The notes under the pieces: generated by a model
What the model was told of the DNA's origin: nothing
Databases searched by the model: none
What the model saw: the letters and a program-made list of their open reading frames with translations, nothing else
Translations under genes and position numbers: made by a program
Source of the DNA: Oikopleura dioica
Lineage: Eukaryota > Chordata > Appendicularia > Copelata > Oikopleuridae
NCBI GenBank assembly: GCA_907165135.1
Contig: OU015568.1
Span: forward strand, 5,216,501 to 5,280,500
Length of the DNA stretch: 64,000 nt
Reading direction: 5' to 3'
In this document: piece after piece, positions 10,175 through 23,300 of the stretch
Layout: every line of letters begins with the position of its first letter
Position numbering within the stretch: the first letter of the stretch is position 1

Positions 10175-12360
10175 TTTCTACGGCAATGGAGAAAAAGGGG
10201 AGTAGGCAAAACTCGATTTGCCGGAAAATTCTCGACAGATGGAAAATTTCTCAGTGTTTTTGAGATAACTTTGTTTTATTTGGATCTTGTAACTTTGAAC
10301 TATTTTGCGTTTTTTACCGAGAAAACTTAAAATGGAAGAGTTAGATTCTTACTTGTCCATTAGTAATGGACCATTACGCTTTTTTTGTTGCCATTTTTGC
10401 CGATATCTTTTCATGCCGCCCAGAAAAACCCCGCGCGGCGGGTTCTTATCTTCTCTGGAGCAAGACACAAAATTTTCTTATCGAGAAATTTTGTACGCTG
10501 AGCCGAGTATCTGGCGATAGGATTAGCTTTTGCAGTTCTAAAGCACGTGTTCCCTTATTGTGGGATTCCAGCGTCTTATCATCAGTTGGCTTACAAGGTT
10601 AATTTTTGATGGTAAAAGATATTTTACTCGAAAATGCTGGCTGAGTATTAAATATTTTTTGATAAGCGGAGAAAAAATTTCAAAGTTGAATATGCTAAAG
10701 GTTAAGGGTATACCTTCTTATATAATTTTACGCTAGATTATTTGAATGAAAGCGTTCTTATTGGTCAATAAGACCCATATTGTGAGGCTGCCTAGGGTTA
10801 GCGAATAAGAACAGATTTCGCCTCCTCCAATCAAAAAGTCGTATTTCAAATTATTGAGAAAGCTCTTCCTATTGGTCGATGAAACTCATATTATTTTCTC
10901 AAGCCAATCAAAACTCACTTTTTCTTATCTCCATGAATTCAAAACGCCCCGCGAATCAATTTGAATTTTTCAGTATCTTCTATTCTTACCTTTTTAGCTA
11001 GGTAAGTTATGGATACCTGCATTTTTATCGCTCAATTATCTCATGCTCTGAGTCTCTTTATGCAACTATCTGTATCTGTATCTGCTGATCATTTTTTAGA
11101 ACACACAAGGAAAGATCTGATTTTCGTATTTTATTTATGCGAAAGCTTTATACAAAAGTGGCACAATGAAAATAAGGGAAACCCCTATTTCGGTATAAAT
11201 AGACATGTAAGATTTTAACTGAACGATAAGGGTTTACACGCAGTGCCAAGAAAACGGGCAGAAAGATGATATGAAAGAATTAAGGGTGTTTATCGCACCT
11301 GGAAACAAAAAACTTCGAAAAATTTTTCGAAAAATTTTTAAAATTTCATTATTTCATCAAAATCTTGGCCGTCGACTTTTAGATTAATATTTACAAACTT
11401 GCCAATTTAAGACGCTAGACCCTTAATTTAAGGGAGTAGCTCTTGAAAGAAGAAAAAGAATTGGCGTTTTTTAAAAAATTTTGCGAGGCAAACTTTTATG
11501 AGCAAAACTGTCAAGCAGCTGCTTTTTTAGAGTAAAAAACATGGTTTAAATAGTATCTGGAAGTGTCCTTTAAGTTTTGTGACGCCCTTTATTTTTTCAA
11601 TTTTTGCGGCTTGGAAAATAATGACTCGAGAAAGATCAATTTGGCAGGTTTGAAAAATTAAAATTTAGGAGTCAATTTTGAGAAGCCTTAAAATTTCAAA
11701 CTCCTTAAAAAATCTTAAGGGTGTACCCTGCTTAAAGACTTTTTGGAGCGAAATTCTGTCGTTCGAAAATACCGCGCTTTTTGCCCTAGGAAATGACAGA
11801 AATTCGTTATTTTTCGCTTTTTCTTCGTTATTTTTTTGATTCTGGCTCGAGAAAACTTAAGGGTATCAACTTCCATTCGCGAGAGCAGAGAAAGAAGATA
11901 TGGGTATGTGTTTTACAAAAAGTTGAATTGTACAAAATGGTGGCAAATTTGGTGAATCGTTTTTAAAAAGGATATAAAAGCAGAATAAGGAGCCTTTTTA
12001 AGGGTATCTTCTCGATATTAAGATATTTACAGTACTCGCCTGTATCTTAGCAACATGAATGTTTGGGTTGATTAAGGGTGTTTCCAGCCTATTGCGATTG
12101 AAAGAAAGGGTCTTGAATAAGAGATTAAGGTTTGGGTTCTGTTATGGGCGAGTTTGAAAAAAAGACTTTGAACTTAAGGGGGTACCGTGACGTTACCTGG
12201 CATAGATAATATTATAAAAAAGAATTGAAAACGCAATAATTTTTTGTTAATAAAAAAGATTTAGCCGCCTAAAGTTGGAAATGGTTTTTCAACCTTCCAA
12301 ATAATAAGAATAGAAAAGAGTAGAGGCGGGGGTACTAAGGGTAGGGACTTAGTGAATAAC
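10175..12360. other. Mostly non-coding stretch with weak plus-strand exon candidates
   Basis: A short ORF begins at 10332 (MEELDSYLSIS), and a plausible exon at about 10521-10600 reads GLAFAVLKHVFPYCGIPASY with a GT donor after QLAYK. I could not join them into a convincing gene. The rest is AT-rich with many TTAAGGGTAT/ATACCCTTAA motifs and ATTGGTC/GACCAAT pairs (10750-10930). Confidence 0.35.
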
Positions 12361-15300
12361 TTAGTATGGGTTGAGGGCGTTGTCGGCTTCCCAGAGCGAG
12401 TAGTACTTGGATCCAGCTGGCCCGTCGATGCACCGCGGTGGGCAGAGGGTTTGGACGGTGAAACGCATCGAGTCGGAGGAACTGTTGCAGTTGACCTTGC
12501 TGTTCTTATTGTCGATGTGGATCTCCTTGACTTGAGCCAAGAGTTGTTGCTTTTGAATCTTCAAAGGGATAGAAACAGTGACTCTCTGGATGAAAAAGGG
12601 GCCGTGTATCCCACCCCACACCCTTAAATTTTGGTGAGATATTGAGGTGTCCCCACTTTAGAGTCCAAAAGTTATCATTTTATCGAAATTAAAAGCTACT
12701 TTGATTGAAAAATGAGCAATCAAAAGAAGCTCTAGAATCCATCGAAAAGTTCTAAGCCCGGGGTTAAGGAGCGTATGCGCAAACTGTCGCCGAAATGCAT
12801 CAAACGTGAAGGCAACTAAGTAAAGGTTCTTAACCCCGTCAAGGAATACCGAATTAGATCTTAACCCCCCGCATAAGTCACGCTTCAGGTAAATTTGCCT
12901 CTCTAAGCATTTTCTATTTCATTTTTGATCCTCATTTTTTTTTCGTGAACTTGTCGAAAATCATCATTAAAATGAACTTTTAAAATTTCAACTTCCATTT
13001 TTTTCCTTAGGAAAAGCAATTTTAAGGAAAGTTGTTTTAACCGATGTTCCGAAATTGAAAATTGGCGATTCAGCTCCAGAAAACAAACCGTTAGACGGTG
13101 ATTTTATAACGAACACGACCTCAAAATTACCACGCTCGCGAATTAAGGAGCCCGAATTCAATTGGATTGAGCTCTCTCGCTTTTTTACCGCGCGGTTGAG
13201 TACCGTAAAAGCGATAAGGAAAGAAGAAGGGGCGGATGAGTAGATTTTGTGATGAGTGGAGTCTTTTTCTATCCCGTTCCTGAAGTGATCGGCTCTGAGA
13301 GGCGTATTGAGCAATGCTGATTTCGTCGTTGTTGTATTGCTCGTCGAGGACGGAGAGTTTTTCTTCGATGGCGTTCAGCTAAAGTTTCACATAAAAAATG
13401 GTCATAGGCAGTCAGAACACGAACGAGCAAATATTCTTGATTTCCTGCTTTTTGATTGGCTCAAACGACAAATCATCAAATTTGATTCGTCCTATAACGA
13501 AAAGACGTTGACAAGCCAATCAGATCACATGATTCATAAATTTTATGTTTTTCTGTTTCTTGATTGGCCAAAAATAAAATCGTCAAATCTGATTGGTCAG
13601 AATTTCAAAAGAACGTCTTTGGCTAAGAGATTTATTCTATTCAGCGAATCAGAAAGCTCAAAAACCTGTGTTTTTTCGAGATTGATATTTGATTAAACTA
13701 TTGATATGTACCTGGTCCTCGACAGAAGTCGATCGTCGCTGTCGTCCCTCCTGCGCTCGCTCGTCGTCGATAGCTTGGTTGATGCAAACGCTGGATCCCT
13801 CGGTGTAGCTGCCAGTCAAAGATCGGAAATCGCTGACTTCGAACACTTGGTTCTATAAAAAGGTGTGATTTACGAGCTGCTCGAAAATGTGCGAAGTCTC
13901 TCACCGTTTTGCCGTTAGCGATGATGTTGAGTTCTTCCTTGACGATTCGCTTGCCTACGCCAACGACGATGACGGCTTCCGTCTGTTGGTGGTTGTGGAG
14001 TCGGGCGGCCGATTCTGGGAGTTGATCGTTATCGTTCGCTCGGCCTAAGGAAGGAATGGTTAGTTCGCTGCTTTTCTCTATTGGTAGCTTCTTCTTTTTC
14101 TTTCTCTCTGTACTACTTACCATCAGTGAGGACAAGGACAGTATTGGGAACATCAGGCCGATCTCCAACAGACTCAAGGAAAGCGTTCTCGACGGTGAAA
14201 TCTGAAAAGCAAGTTAGTTATATATCGCTCTGCTGCGCTGCCGGATTTTACGATTAGCAATAATTAGAGCAGAGACGCGCAAAGATTGGCATTTTTAATT
14301 ACGAGTCTGCGGTTACCCAACTATCTACGTATTCCTCGACGTCACAATAAATTGCGCGCTGATTTGCAATGAGAAGATCAAAACGAAAGGGCGAGTGGTT
14401 TTGGATGATGATGATGTTTTAATGGATTTTTTTGACGATGAACTTAGTGTACAAAAAGATAATTATTCAATGAATCATCAAAAGACTTGAAAAAGAAGCT
14501 TTTTTACCAAAAAATGAGACTTTTGCAAAAAATTTTTGTTCAAGAAAAATCATCCTTTTTTACGATTACGATGGCCAGCTGGGGCAAATTACGATTAGCG
14601 GGCTTGAGACCCTTGAGTTCGCTGATATTTGCTGATTTTTCTACGCCTCGTTCCTACCCGTTCCATTTTTAATCCCCGCCACAAAATCTCAATCCCTTGT
14701 TACTTATCCCATGCCAGCTCGTAATTACGCGACAAACAAGTTACGCGCCAGTTACACCGAGCCGGGTCAGCTCACGTGGTGGAATGAGTGAGATATTATG
14801 AATCAAATAATCCCGCGCTTGTAATTAGCCAAAACACAACGTTTATTACACCAACCAATGTAATTACCAGAAATGTAGCTCGAAGTAATTATCGATTCGT
14901 TGACACAAAATATGACTTTCATAATCTTAGCTTTACCTTACGAAAAAACGTGGTTTTTGGTTTCCCAATCCTTTTTTATCGAAAAAAAAATCCGACAGTG
15001 CTGAAAATGTCACGAACGTCACAAATGTCACGAATGTCAAAAAAAATTTTTTTTTGTGACATTTTCAGCAAAATCGTGACATTCGTGACATTCGTGACTT
15101 TTTCAGTACTGACCAAAAAATCCCCTTTTTCGGGTCAAAAACAAGCATCATCAATGAGAATCATCATCATCAAAAATGAACTTAGTGTCCAAAGAGCTTT
15201 AAATTTTTATGCTACCTCCATCATAAAAATGGACAGACATGCGGCCATAAATTTATCGCCCCTTCATAAATTCTGAAAAAAGTACCCACTAATCGTAATT

Positions 15301-16936
15301 GTTACCACTTCCGTTCTACACCATTTCATCTCTTTCAAGCTATGCTTACCGAGGGCCCTAGCAGTCTTGGTTCCTTTTCCTTCGTATGGGATATTGGCGA
15401 CGGCTTCGAGAAGATCGGCTTTGGAGTAGTAGTCGTTGGGTTTGATTCGGAAAATTGGCTAGAAAACGCGTCAAGGGTGTCAAGAACAAATTTGCTGAAG
15501 AGAAAATTTTGAGCGAGTGTTATGGAGAAAATTTGTAAAACACGTTGAGTCAAAAAGATAACATGCGTGTTTTGGTCGGTGCTTTTTCGATGAATCTGAT
15601 GGGGCGGGAAAAGTTTTAAATGTGTAAGGAGAGAAGTTTACTTACATATTCGTTGAAAGTAATCACACCGACGCGGGTCTTGTTTTCGCCGATAGGGAGC
15701 GACTTGATGAGTCCGATGATGTATTCTCGCACGTACTGAAAAGTGGGGATTAGTGAAAGGCACACCCTTAATTTGGGAGAAGATAAGGATATCTTTTTCT
15801 CGCTCAGGAAGGTTTAATAGTAAGAAATAAGGTAAACAGACGTCAAAAAGTCAAAAATGAGGATTTCTGTCGGACAGACAATTGGATTGTCTGATAGACA
15901 AAAAGCCGTAGAATTTCAAGTTTCATCCAGATATTGTTTATTTTTTCTCAAATGGCTTCATGAAGCAAGGCATCAGCTAAGCGAGAATAAGGGTAGGGAC
16001 TTACGTTGAAGTTCTTGTCCTTGATCGATGAAGAAGAATCGATGACAAAGATAAAGTCCATCTTCATATTAGCTGGGCATCCGTCTCGCATGCAGCATTC
16101 TGGTGCATCCCCAACCCAGTCACCATTTTCGCATCTGTAGTTCGGGTTGTCCGGGATTTTAATCTAAAAAGACAGTCAGGAGCGAAAATTGATTGTGTCT
16201 TACCTTGTAAGGTGATGGACACTGGAAGGTGCACTGGGAGCCGTGGTTGGAGAAATCGGTGCAAGCGGCTTCCATCTGGTGCGGGAGCCACATTTTGCGT
16301 CGGCAACTATTGGTATTGGGATCCATGGTTGTCTGGACGGTAGTTGGTTGCCAAGGCTCGGTGGTGAAGTCCTGAAGATAGCGAGTAAATAAGCATGTTC
16401 AAAAAAGTTTCAAAAAATGAAAACCATAAAAGACTATTGTTGACTGTCGATCTGGACTTTTGGACAATTTTTTAAAAACTGAGCTCTAGAACTTAGAATT
16501 GTCTTTAGGTTAGGGGTCTAGGTGAGTTGACCTTATTGACAAACTTCCAGAACTCTATGTTTACTTACATAATCAGAGTACGATTCAGTATGATCGGTGT
16601 AGTCAACCTCGACAGCGTTGCACTGGGTCCATCCTAAAAAGGTCACGTGAATACCAAAAGCAAGAGCAGAATATACGCGCGTGCATATTAAACGAGCCGC
16701 ATATTCCAACTTCGTAAACAAACTTGCCGTCCAAAACGTGGGTTCGTTCCGTTTTAGAAAAAAAAATTCGTACCTTTGAGAGTTGACTCGAATACTTTGC
16801 AGCTGAGCTCGCAGCAGAAGCTGGTTGACTCGTCGTAGAGCTCGCCGCAGCAGCAGCCCTGGCCGGGGAAGTAGGGCTTGCCAGTTGGGTCGCCAGCAGG
16901 GCAGCAGCCGATTGCGCGGGGACCGATTGTTGGATT
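12361..16936 (-). CDS. Secreted galaxin-like/CCP/vWA protein (5' end not found)
   Basis: Eleven minus-strand exons join in phase to 479 aa: 16936-16774, 16633-16569, 16371-16204, 16163-16005, 15735-15646, 15458-15350, 14201-14121, 14044-13905, 13852-13712, 13378-13280 and 12585-12361. Order of parts: a di-cysteine galaxin-like stretch (CCPAGDP..., then CCCGELYDESTSFCC); a Thr-rich linker; a sushi/CCP module (SCRRKMWLP, CTDFSNHGSQCTFQCPSPYK, YRCENGDWVGDAPEC); a vWA domain with MIDAS elements DSSSS, GKGTKTARAL and LTDGRAND; a charged helical region; and a Cys-containing C-terminus. The vWA Asp/Ser/Thr residues needed for metal binding are present. The last intron (12586-13279) has a GA donor. 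A signal peptide exon should lie upstream of 16936 but was not identified. Role inferred: extracellular matrix or, in a larvacean, a house (oikosin-like) component; the latter is speculation. Confidence 0.85.
14990..15125. repeat. GTCACGAAT palindromic element in a vWA-gene intron
   Basis: ATCCGACAGTGCTGAAAATG followed by repeated TCAC(G/A)AA(T/C)G units, a poly(A)/poly(T) turn, then GTGACATTCGTGACATTCGT and TTTTTCAGTACTGACC. It is a mirror-like inverted repeat lying within the intron between exons at 15350 and 14201. Confidence 0.7.
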
Positions 16937-17435
16937 CTGAAAGGAAGAAATGAGGAAAATGGCCGAAAAAGGGGGTGTTTTGAGACTTGAAATGATTCGC
17001 TCAATTGCCATTTGAAGCAAAATGGCCAATCTGGACCTCGATTTTGATTAATCCTTCGGGAAGTCGCAAAAAGCTTTACAGGACAAACGGATTTCATTTT
17101 TAATTAGAGCGCTCTACCGTTAATTTGGCGTCATGAGGCTCATTTATTTTAGGCCCTTCCAATGGTGGCCTCCACTGTCTTTTCCTTCATTCCATAAAAA
17201 AACGCACACGCCGCTGGGCAAGACAATTTTTTCCTAATTACTATTAGCCAAACATTGAGAAAAAAATACACATACACAGACGGCAACAGGCCATTACAAA
17301 TACGCGCGCCATTGTACTCCGGCTCCTTATTTTGCTTTCGCAAATATGAAAAAGTGATCTTGAAAAAACGACGAATTTGAACAAAGAACATCGAAAATCG
17401 AGAATGAGTGAAGATTAGGAGAGAAAATAAAGAAG

Positions 17436-20170
17436 ATGAATACGGAATTGTTACTGATTGGATTACTGTGTGGGGCGATTCTGGGGTCGAGTTTGATACT
17501 ACTGGGGATTTACTGTCACTGGCATTTTACGAGAAAAAATGGTAAAAAAGAGTTTCGTGGGTGGCCAAAATAAGGGGATATCCTACCTTTAGGCCTGGTT
17601 TTTCACGTAATTTCGACATAATTAGCAAAGTGACACCCTTATTTAAAATTCTAGGCGAAAAAATAATGACTTTTTTGAATAATTTTTTGTAAAAACTTAT
17701 CAAAAAAAACCTGAAAATAGTATTTTGAGATGTATCTTCTATTTGATCACAGATCTTAATTTAGTATGAATACATATAGAAATGATATGCGGAGAAGACA
17801 AATCGGCTTCTGAGTCGATTTTACTTCTGTTCTAATTAATTAAACTCAAGTATCCGAATCGATCATCGGCGCATAGAATGCGCTTCAAATTTAATGAAGT
17901 ACGACAGGCCTCGGCCAACTGCGTTTGATTTCCCCCGAGGCGCGTGCGCGCTTCTCATCCCTAAGAGTAGTAGTGAGCCTCCTCATCATAGATCTTTCTT
18001 TTTCACACTCAGAGTCTGGCAAAGGAAGAAAAATAGCAAAGACTATACATTTTTAACGAGAAAAACAACAAAAATGATGAAGATCAGAAAGAAATTCAGA
18101 ATATTACCACTTTTTCATTCAGAAAGGGGCAGAAAGAAGAAATCGACAAAAGAAGAAAATGGCAAAAATAGGTGAGGATACCCTTAAATTTAGCTTTTTA
18201 TTTCTTTATCCTTTTTTATCTCTTTTTTGGCCAGTGATAGTCATTTTAAAGCCGATTTTCATCATAAAAGGTCATTAAAATCCGGTCGAAATACCCTTAT
18301 TTAAATGAAGATACCCTTAAGTTCTGACCTTTATTTCGACCTTCAAACCTCCCTCGAACCTGTAGGTAGAAGACAGTATAATTTGAGTGGCTATTTGCCC
18401 ATTTTATAACCTATTTGAAGTCATATGAAAAAGCCATCAAATCAAGTGCCCGCCCCTTAGCCACAAAGCTCCCCAGGCAGCGCCTCAGTGACAAAGAAAG
18501 TTAAATGGCCACTTCACGTGGATAGCAAATATTGAAATTCGAATAAGCATGACTGAAGGAACCGATTTTTTTACGACTTCCGGTTCTTCTTCTTTTTTTT
18601 TCAAAGGTCGAAATAAACCAGTAATAATTTAAAAAAGGCAGCGTTATCGATTTTGTGTTTCAGACTGAGCCGAAGTCAAGAATCGACAAAGTGTCAGCAA
18701 TGCCAGGTAACTGTCCCGTTTTTTCAATAATCCCTTAATCGAATTTAATCTACAGTCGCCAGTCATGTGTGCTTCCAAGAGCTTGCTGACTCCTAGCGGC
18801 AATATGGAAATCGGAAGAGATAGGAGGAAGGACAGTGTTTTTACTGAGATTGACATGAGAAGTTCTACCATTGAATTGGTTATTCACAGGAAAGGGTTAA
18901 CTTCCAACTGCAAAAAGGGGTGAATTTGTGTATTTTGGCACAAAAAGGGCCTCTTTCTAAAAATGGGTTAAAAATTTCTTCTCGGAAATTAACCCTCTAA
19001 CACAGGTCCGATGGAACGCTCCAAAGGAAGAAATACAATCACGCCTCAGCGGGAGCACCGAGCAATAAGAGCCGCGCCAATCACTCTTCTTATCAGTCTA
19101 GTTGGCATCCTGCCGATATGGAAAATGGCCCCTTATTGGGCGATAACCAGACGCCATTAGAAAACCACATGCGTAGTCTTCCCGAGTTCGGCTACGTCGT
19201 CGCGCAGCAAAATGGAAAGGTAACGAAACTAACGATAACAATCGCTTCTAATTCTCTTTTTAAAACTGACCCTAGAATTTGAACCGTAAACTTAGCAAAT
19301 ATAACAGCAGCAAATATTTATTGCTGACGCATATTTAGGCAAAATAAATCAAAATCTGCCGACCAAGAAGTTTTATCAAAATATTCACTAGAAAAGCCGC
19401 TCGCGGCTTTTTCAAATTGTGATAAACATGAATATGCTTATGGTATCCTGTCTGGTAGACAAATAATTTTGATTCTAGCGCGCTTCAATCAGCTTTTCAA
19501 CAACTGGGTTGAACACAACTCCATCCACTCCGGCAGGATTTTCCGGCCAACTGGAGAAGACATCGACAAGCTCACTGCTCGCTGCGAAACGAACAGACAT
19601 CAAGCCTCGTTTATCCTTCCGCTCGCGCGACTACCAGATTCTAGTTCCCGAGAAGCCGCCCGGCGAGAGTCAGATCATGAGGCGTAACACATCCGCGCCC
19701 GTCACCGGCTCCAGTCCGAATTATAGCACGAGGAGTAGCGGATACGAGTCCGCTGATTTGGCCAATCCAAGATCTCCGTCGCCCATTTCTCCGACCAGAA
19801 TGAGGTGGCTTCTTTTTTCTTCTCCCTTTTGGACCCTTTTTTAGAACTTTGACGAGGAGAATCACGGAGATTCAGGCCGCTCAAAAACGTTTCAAAAGAT
19901 TTGCCTCGCTGCCGAATTATCGAAGTGGACAGGTTAAGAATTTTTAACCCGTTGGGATCAATAGTTTCTTTTTAGAATATTAACCCGACCATACCGGAGA
20001 TTAGCGATTCGCCCGCAAATCAAGAGGCCGTCAAGGTCAAATCTTCCACTCCCAGCTCTTCTTCGACCCTTTGTCTCGGTCTGGTCGGCCGACCCGGTCC
20101 GGTCCAGAGCTCTGAAACGAGTCCCAGGCCGGCCGAAGATCCAGAAAAAGACCCTGGAGGAACAAAATGA
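17436..20170 (+). CDS. Single-pass membrane protein with Ser-rich cytosolic tail, 420 aa, 8 exons
   Basis: Family not recognised. Exons 17436-17541, 18015-18171, 18664-18706, 18756-18889, 19006-19219, 19479-19804, 19845-19932 and 19976-20170 are all phase-consistent. Exon 1 encodes MNTELLLIGLLCGAILGSS, continuing to a membrane segment that ends IYCHWHF, then a basic stop-transfer RKN. Then come a very basic Lys/Arg stretch (residues ~36-88), a short CQQC motif, and a long Ser/Thr/Pro-rich region with many potential phosphosites (SPSPISPT, RRNTSAPVTGSSP, FKRFASLPNYRSG) ending DPEKDPGGTK. The layout suggests a plasma-membrane protein with a disordered signalling tail; no catalytic domain is seen. 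The intron 18890-19005 has a GA donor (CAC AG|GAAAGG) and is required by phase. It is divergent from the vWA gene. The extracellular part is only a few residues, so this may instead be a signal-anchor protein. Confidence 0.75.
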
Positions 20171-20357
20171 CCCAGGAATCGGGTTAAAAATGGCTGCAAA
20201 GTTCAAAAGGTCACAGAAAAACTGCCAATTTCAAAACTGAATCGCTAGCCGACGAAATTTGATGCGTTCAAATATACTTTCACTGCATTACAAATAATAA
20301 ATTATTTAGCCAAATATCGTCATTGCAAATTTTCGGGCAGACTTAAAAAGAGAAAAA

Positions 20358-23300
20358 ATGAAGCTCTTGGGCTTGATTTTAGGTCTAGTTTTGGGCCAAG
20401 ATTGCCCGTTTTATGCAGAAGGAACCAGTGGAAGTTACAAGGTTTATAGGCGGAATGCAGGGAAAAGCGGTAAGGGCGTCAATTTTTATCCTGAAAAACA
20501 GGTGAGTATGCCACTTAAGGACCTACACTCCTGTTCGATGAGGCGGTGGGTGCCATCCTCTCGACCGGTTCTGGCAATTTAGAAATAAAAGACCTTCGAG
20601 GGCAATTTTGGGAAAGCGACTTCACTCGCCAGAAAGAGGTTCGTTAAGGGCCTCCCCTTTCACAAAATAATAGACATAATGTAGTCACATGTGATCACGA
20701 GCACCGAGTACAAACGGAACTCTCTTCAAATTAACTTTGGCGAAAATATTCATTTATCGCTAAATTGCCTCGACACGAGCGCACAACTGGTTCAATTAGC
20801 GGTCGAGAATGGAATGGATAGATTTTGGCTTCGCTTTGCGGCAGGAAAGGGTTAAAAAGACGGACAATGCAAATAGTTCTGGAGGGTTAACAGAAGAGAA
20901 AGACACAAAATGTGTCGACTTTGCTTTAACCGGTTAAAAATCTGTCACAAGAAGTGCCATATTAGTTTCAAATGGTTAAAACGGAAGGATGAGCACAAAA
21001 TGTGCCAAAGATCAAATTTAACCCAATCAAGGCAGCGCGGAAGAAGGTGTTTACGGCGGTGGGGAACAATTTTCCTACTTTAACCTGCGCGGCAAGAGCT
21101 TCCAAATGTTGACCCGCGAGCAAGGCGTCGGCCGTAACGCGTCCGAATTAGGTTTGTTTCAAATTGCCGAGGGAAATCAACTTAACTCCACGTTTGCCTT
21201 TAGATACAATGGTGCATTGCACCTTCTGTGTTTACCGAGTTTAAAATTTCCGAGATTTTGTGGCTTGATCAGCGAAAAAACCAAAATAAAAGGCGGCTAA
21301 ATTTTAACTCCTCAAAGCACGATGGTCAAATCGGTGCCTTAAAGTGACAAAAATGGCCATATGCCGCTCGAGGGTTAAGATTTTCTAGCCGATTTTTAAA
21401 GAAAATAAGTTTGTCGAAGTTTTCGTATTTCGCTGACCTGCCAAAATATCTAGAATTTCAACCCGTCGCTCAATAATGTTCTTTTTCTAGTGAGCTTCGT
21501 GAGCGAACGATGTTGCCGAACAGGTGGCGAGTATCACCATACGTACTGGCCGCAGCCAACGTGCGTAATTTCAGGAAGCCGCCTCAGCTCACCTCCTCCT
21601 CCCTCCGGTTTACGGTGTTGTGTCAATCGCACAATCATTCCGGAGCCGGTTCAAAGTCATTTCTTCCAGAAAAATTACGCGATCGCGCTTTTTATCTGAT
21701 CAAAGACAGGATTTGACAATGAACCCGCTGCGCGAAAATGACCAATTATTTGGTAAAGACGGAAAATGATGCTTTTTCCAAATAATTGGTCATCTTGCGC
21801 CAGCGGGTTAAAGAATAATTTTTCAAGTTTGAGAAAGAAGCTTGAATTTATCCTGGACTTGAATTAAATTCACAACCAAGTTGTTCTACAAACTTGAAAA
21901 GAAAAAAAATAATAATTTTCCGCTGCGCCGCGCGTTACAAATTTTTTCGAAATGAATTTTTGGAAATTTTGTGTAACGTGTGTGTTGCTCCAAAAAGACG
22001 GAGAGAAGTGTTGCTGAGCGGTGAGTACAGGCGGAGCGAGCAGGAATTTTTACATCAACTTCTGGGCACCGCACGGGCTTTGGCATTCTGCTACCGCCAC
22101 GGTACATTCCACCAAACGAGAAAATTTGAAATTCTAAATTTTGACAAAAGTACACACGTCAGTAAATTTCCAGGCAAATTTCAAACTAGCTTAATTTAAG
22201 ATTTTACTGTTATTTCTTTTTTGATCTTAAGGGAACCCACTTCAATATTTTCATAAATTTTTTTATCAAAAATAATGATTAGGAGGTCCTTAATTCATCA
22301 AAAAGAGAGCCAGAAATTTTGACCAATCAGAGGGCGAGAAATTGGAAAAAAGCGCCATCTACCGTAGAAATTTTTCAAAATTGCCTAGGCACGTTATTTC
22401 TTAAATTTATTCATCTCCAACACGCATGTACGTTTTGATAACGCTCTCCCCTTCCTTTTTCATCCTTATCAGTGTCGAATGGCATGAATATTTTTTCCAC
22501 CACGTGACTCGAAAAGCGATAGAAAAGCCCGGTAAAAAGCATGACGAGTACTCGGTCTTCGATTTGACGCAAGAAGAATTTCACGAGTTTGAATTCCATG
22601 TTTCGAATCCAAAACAGGAGCTGCTGAAATTCGAAATGGACTTTGGACAGGGTAAGTGCGGTAGTGCTCGGTTCTGGAAACGAAGGAAACCCCAATTCCA
22701 ACTCAGCCAATGTCTGCTGAGCCGCTTTTCGTGTCCGATTTCAAATCCGCTTTTCCTATCTAGCCTATCCGTTTCTCTATCCCTTTTTGCTGCAACAAGA
22801 CTGGTCTTGTATTGGGAAAGTAGAAGATAAACGATTCAATTCGGTAGACTCCATTAACTCAGTGATACCCTTAAGACTACGCGGACACAGTTTCAAAACT
22901 CGCCCTTTCATACGGCAAGCAAAACAAGCTTCCTTCCTGGGTCACCACTGGCTCTATCGTCGGACTTCAAGGCGGAACCGACCGGGTTCTAGAAATCATC
23001 GAAGACAGCCAAAAAATCGGCGACATCGACATTCATGGCGTTTGGATCCAGGACTGGTCTGGGCAGATTTTCACGGACTTTGGAGACCGAGTGTTTTGGA
23101 ACTGGCAGTGGAATAAGACACAATATCCGAGCTTAGGAAAATGGGCGGGAAATTTAAAAAGGCTTCGATGGCGCGAAATTTTTTTGAGACGAAAAATGTC
23201 TAAAATACGCAATTAGCGAGTCAAAATTGATTGCTCGGAAGAAGCACTTTTTGACCAACCATTTTTAACCCATTCGCGCCCGGCTGATTAGATACAATCC

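Noticed and set aside
18644-18871. Minus-strand frame beginning MVELLMSISVKTLSFLLSLP
   Set aside because: It is antisense to real exons 18664-18706 and 18756-18889 of the plus-strand gene.
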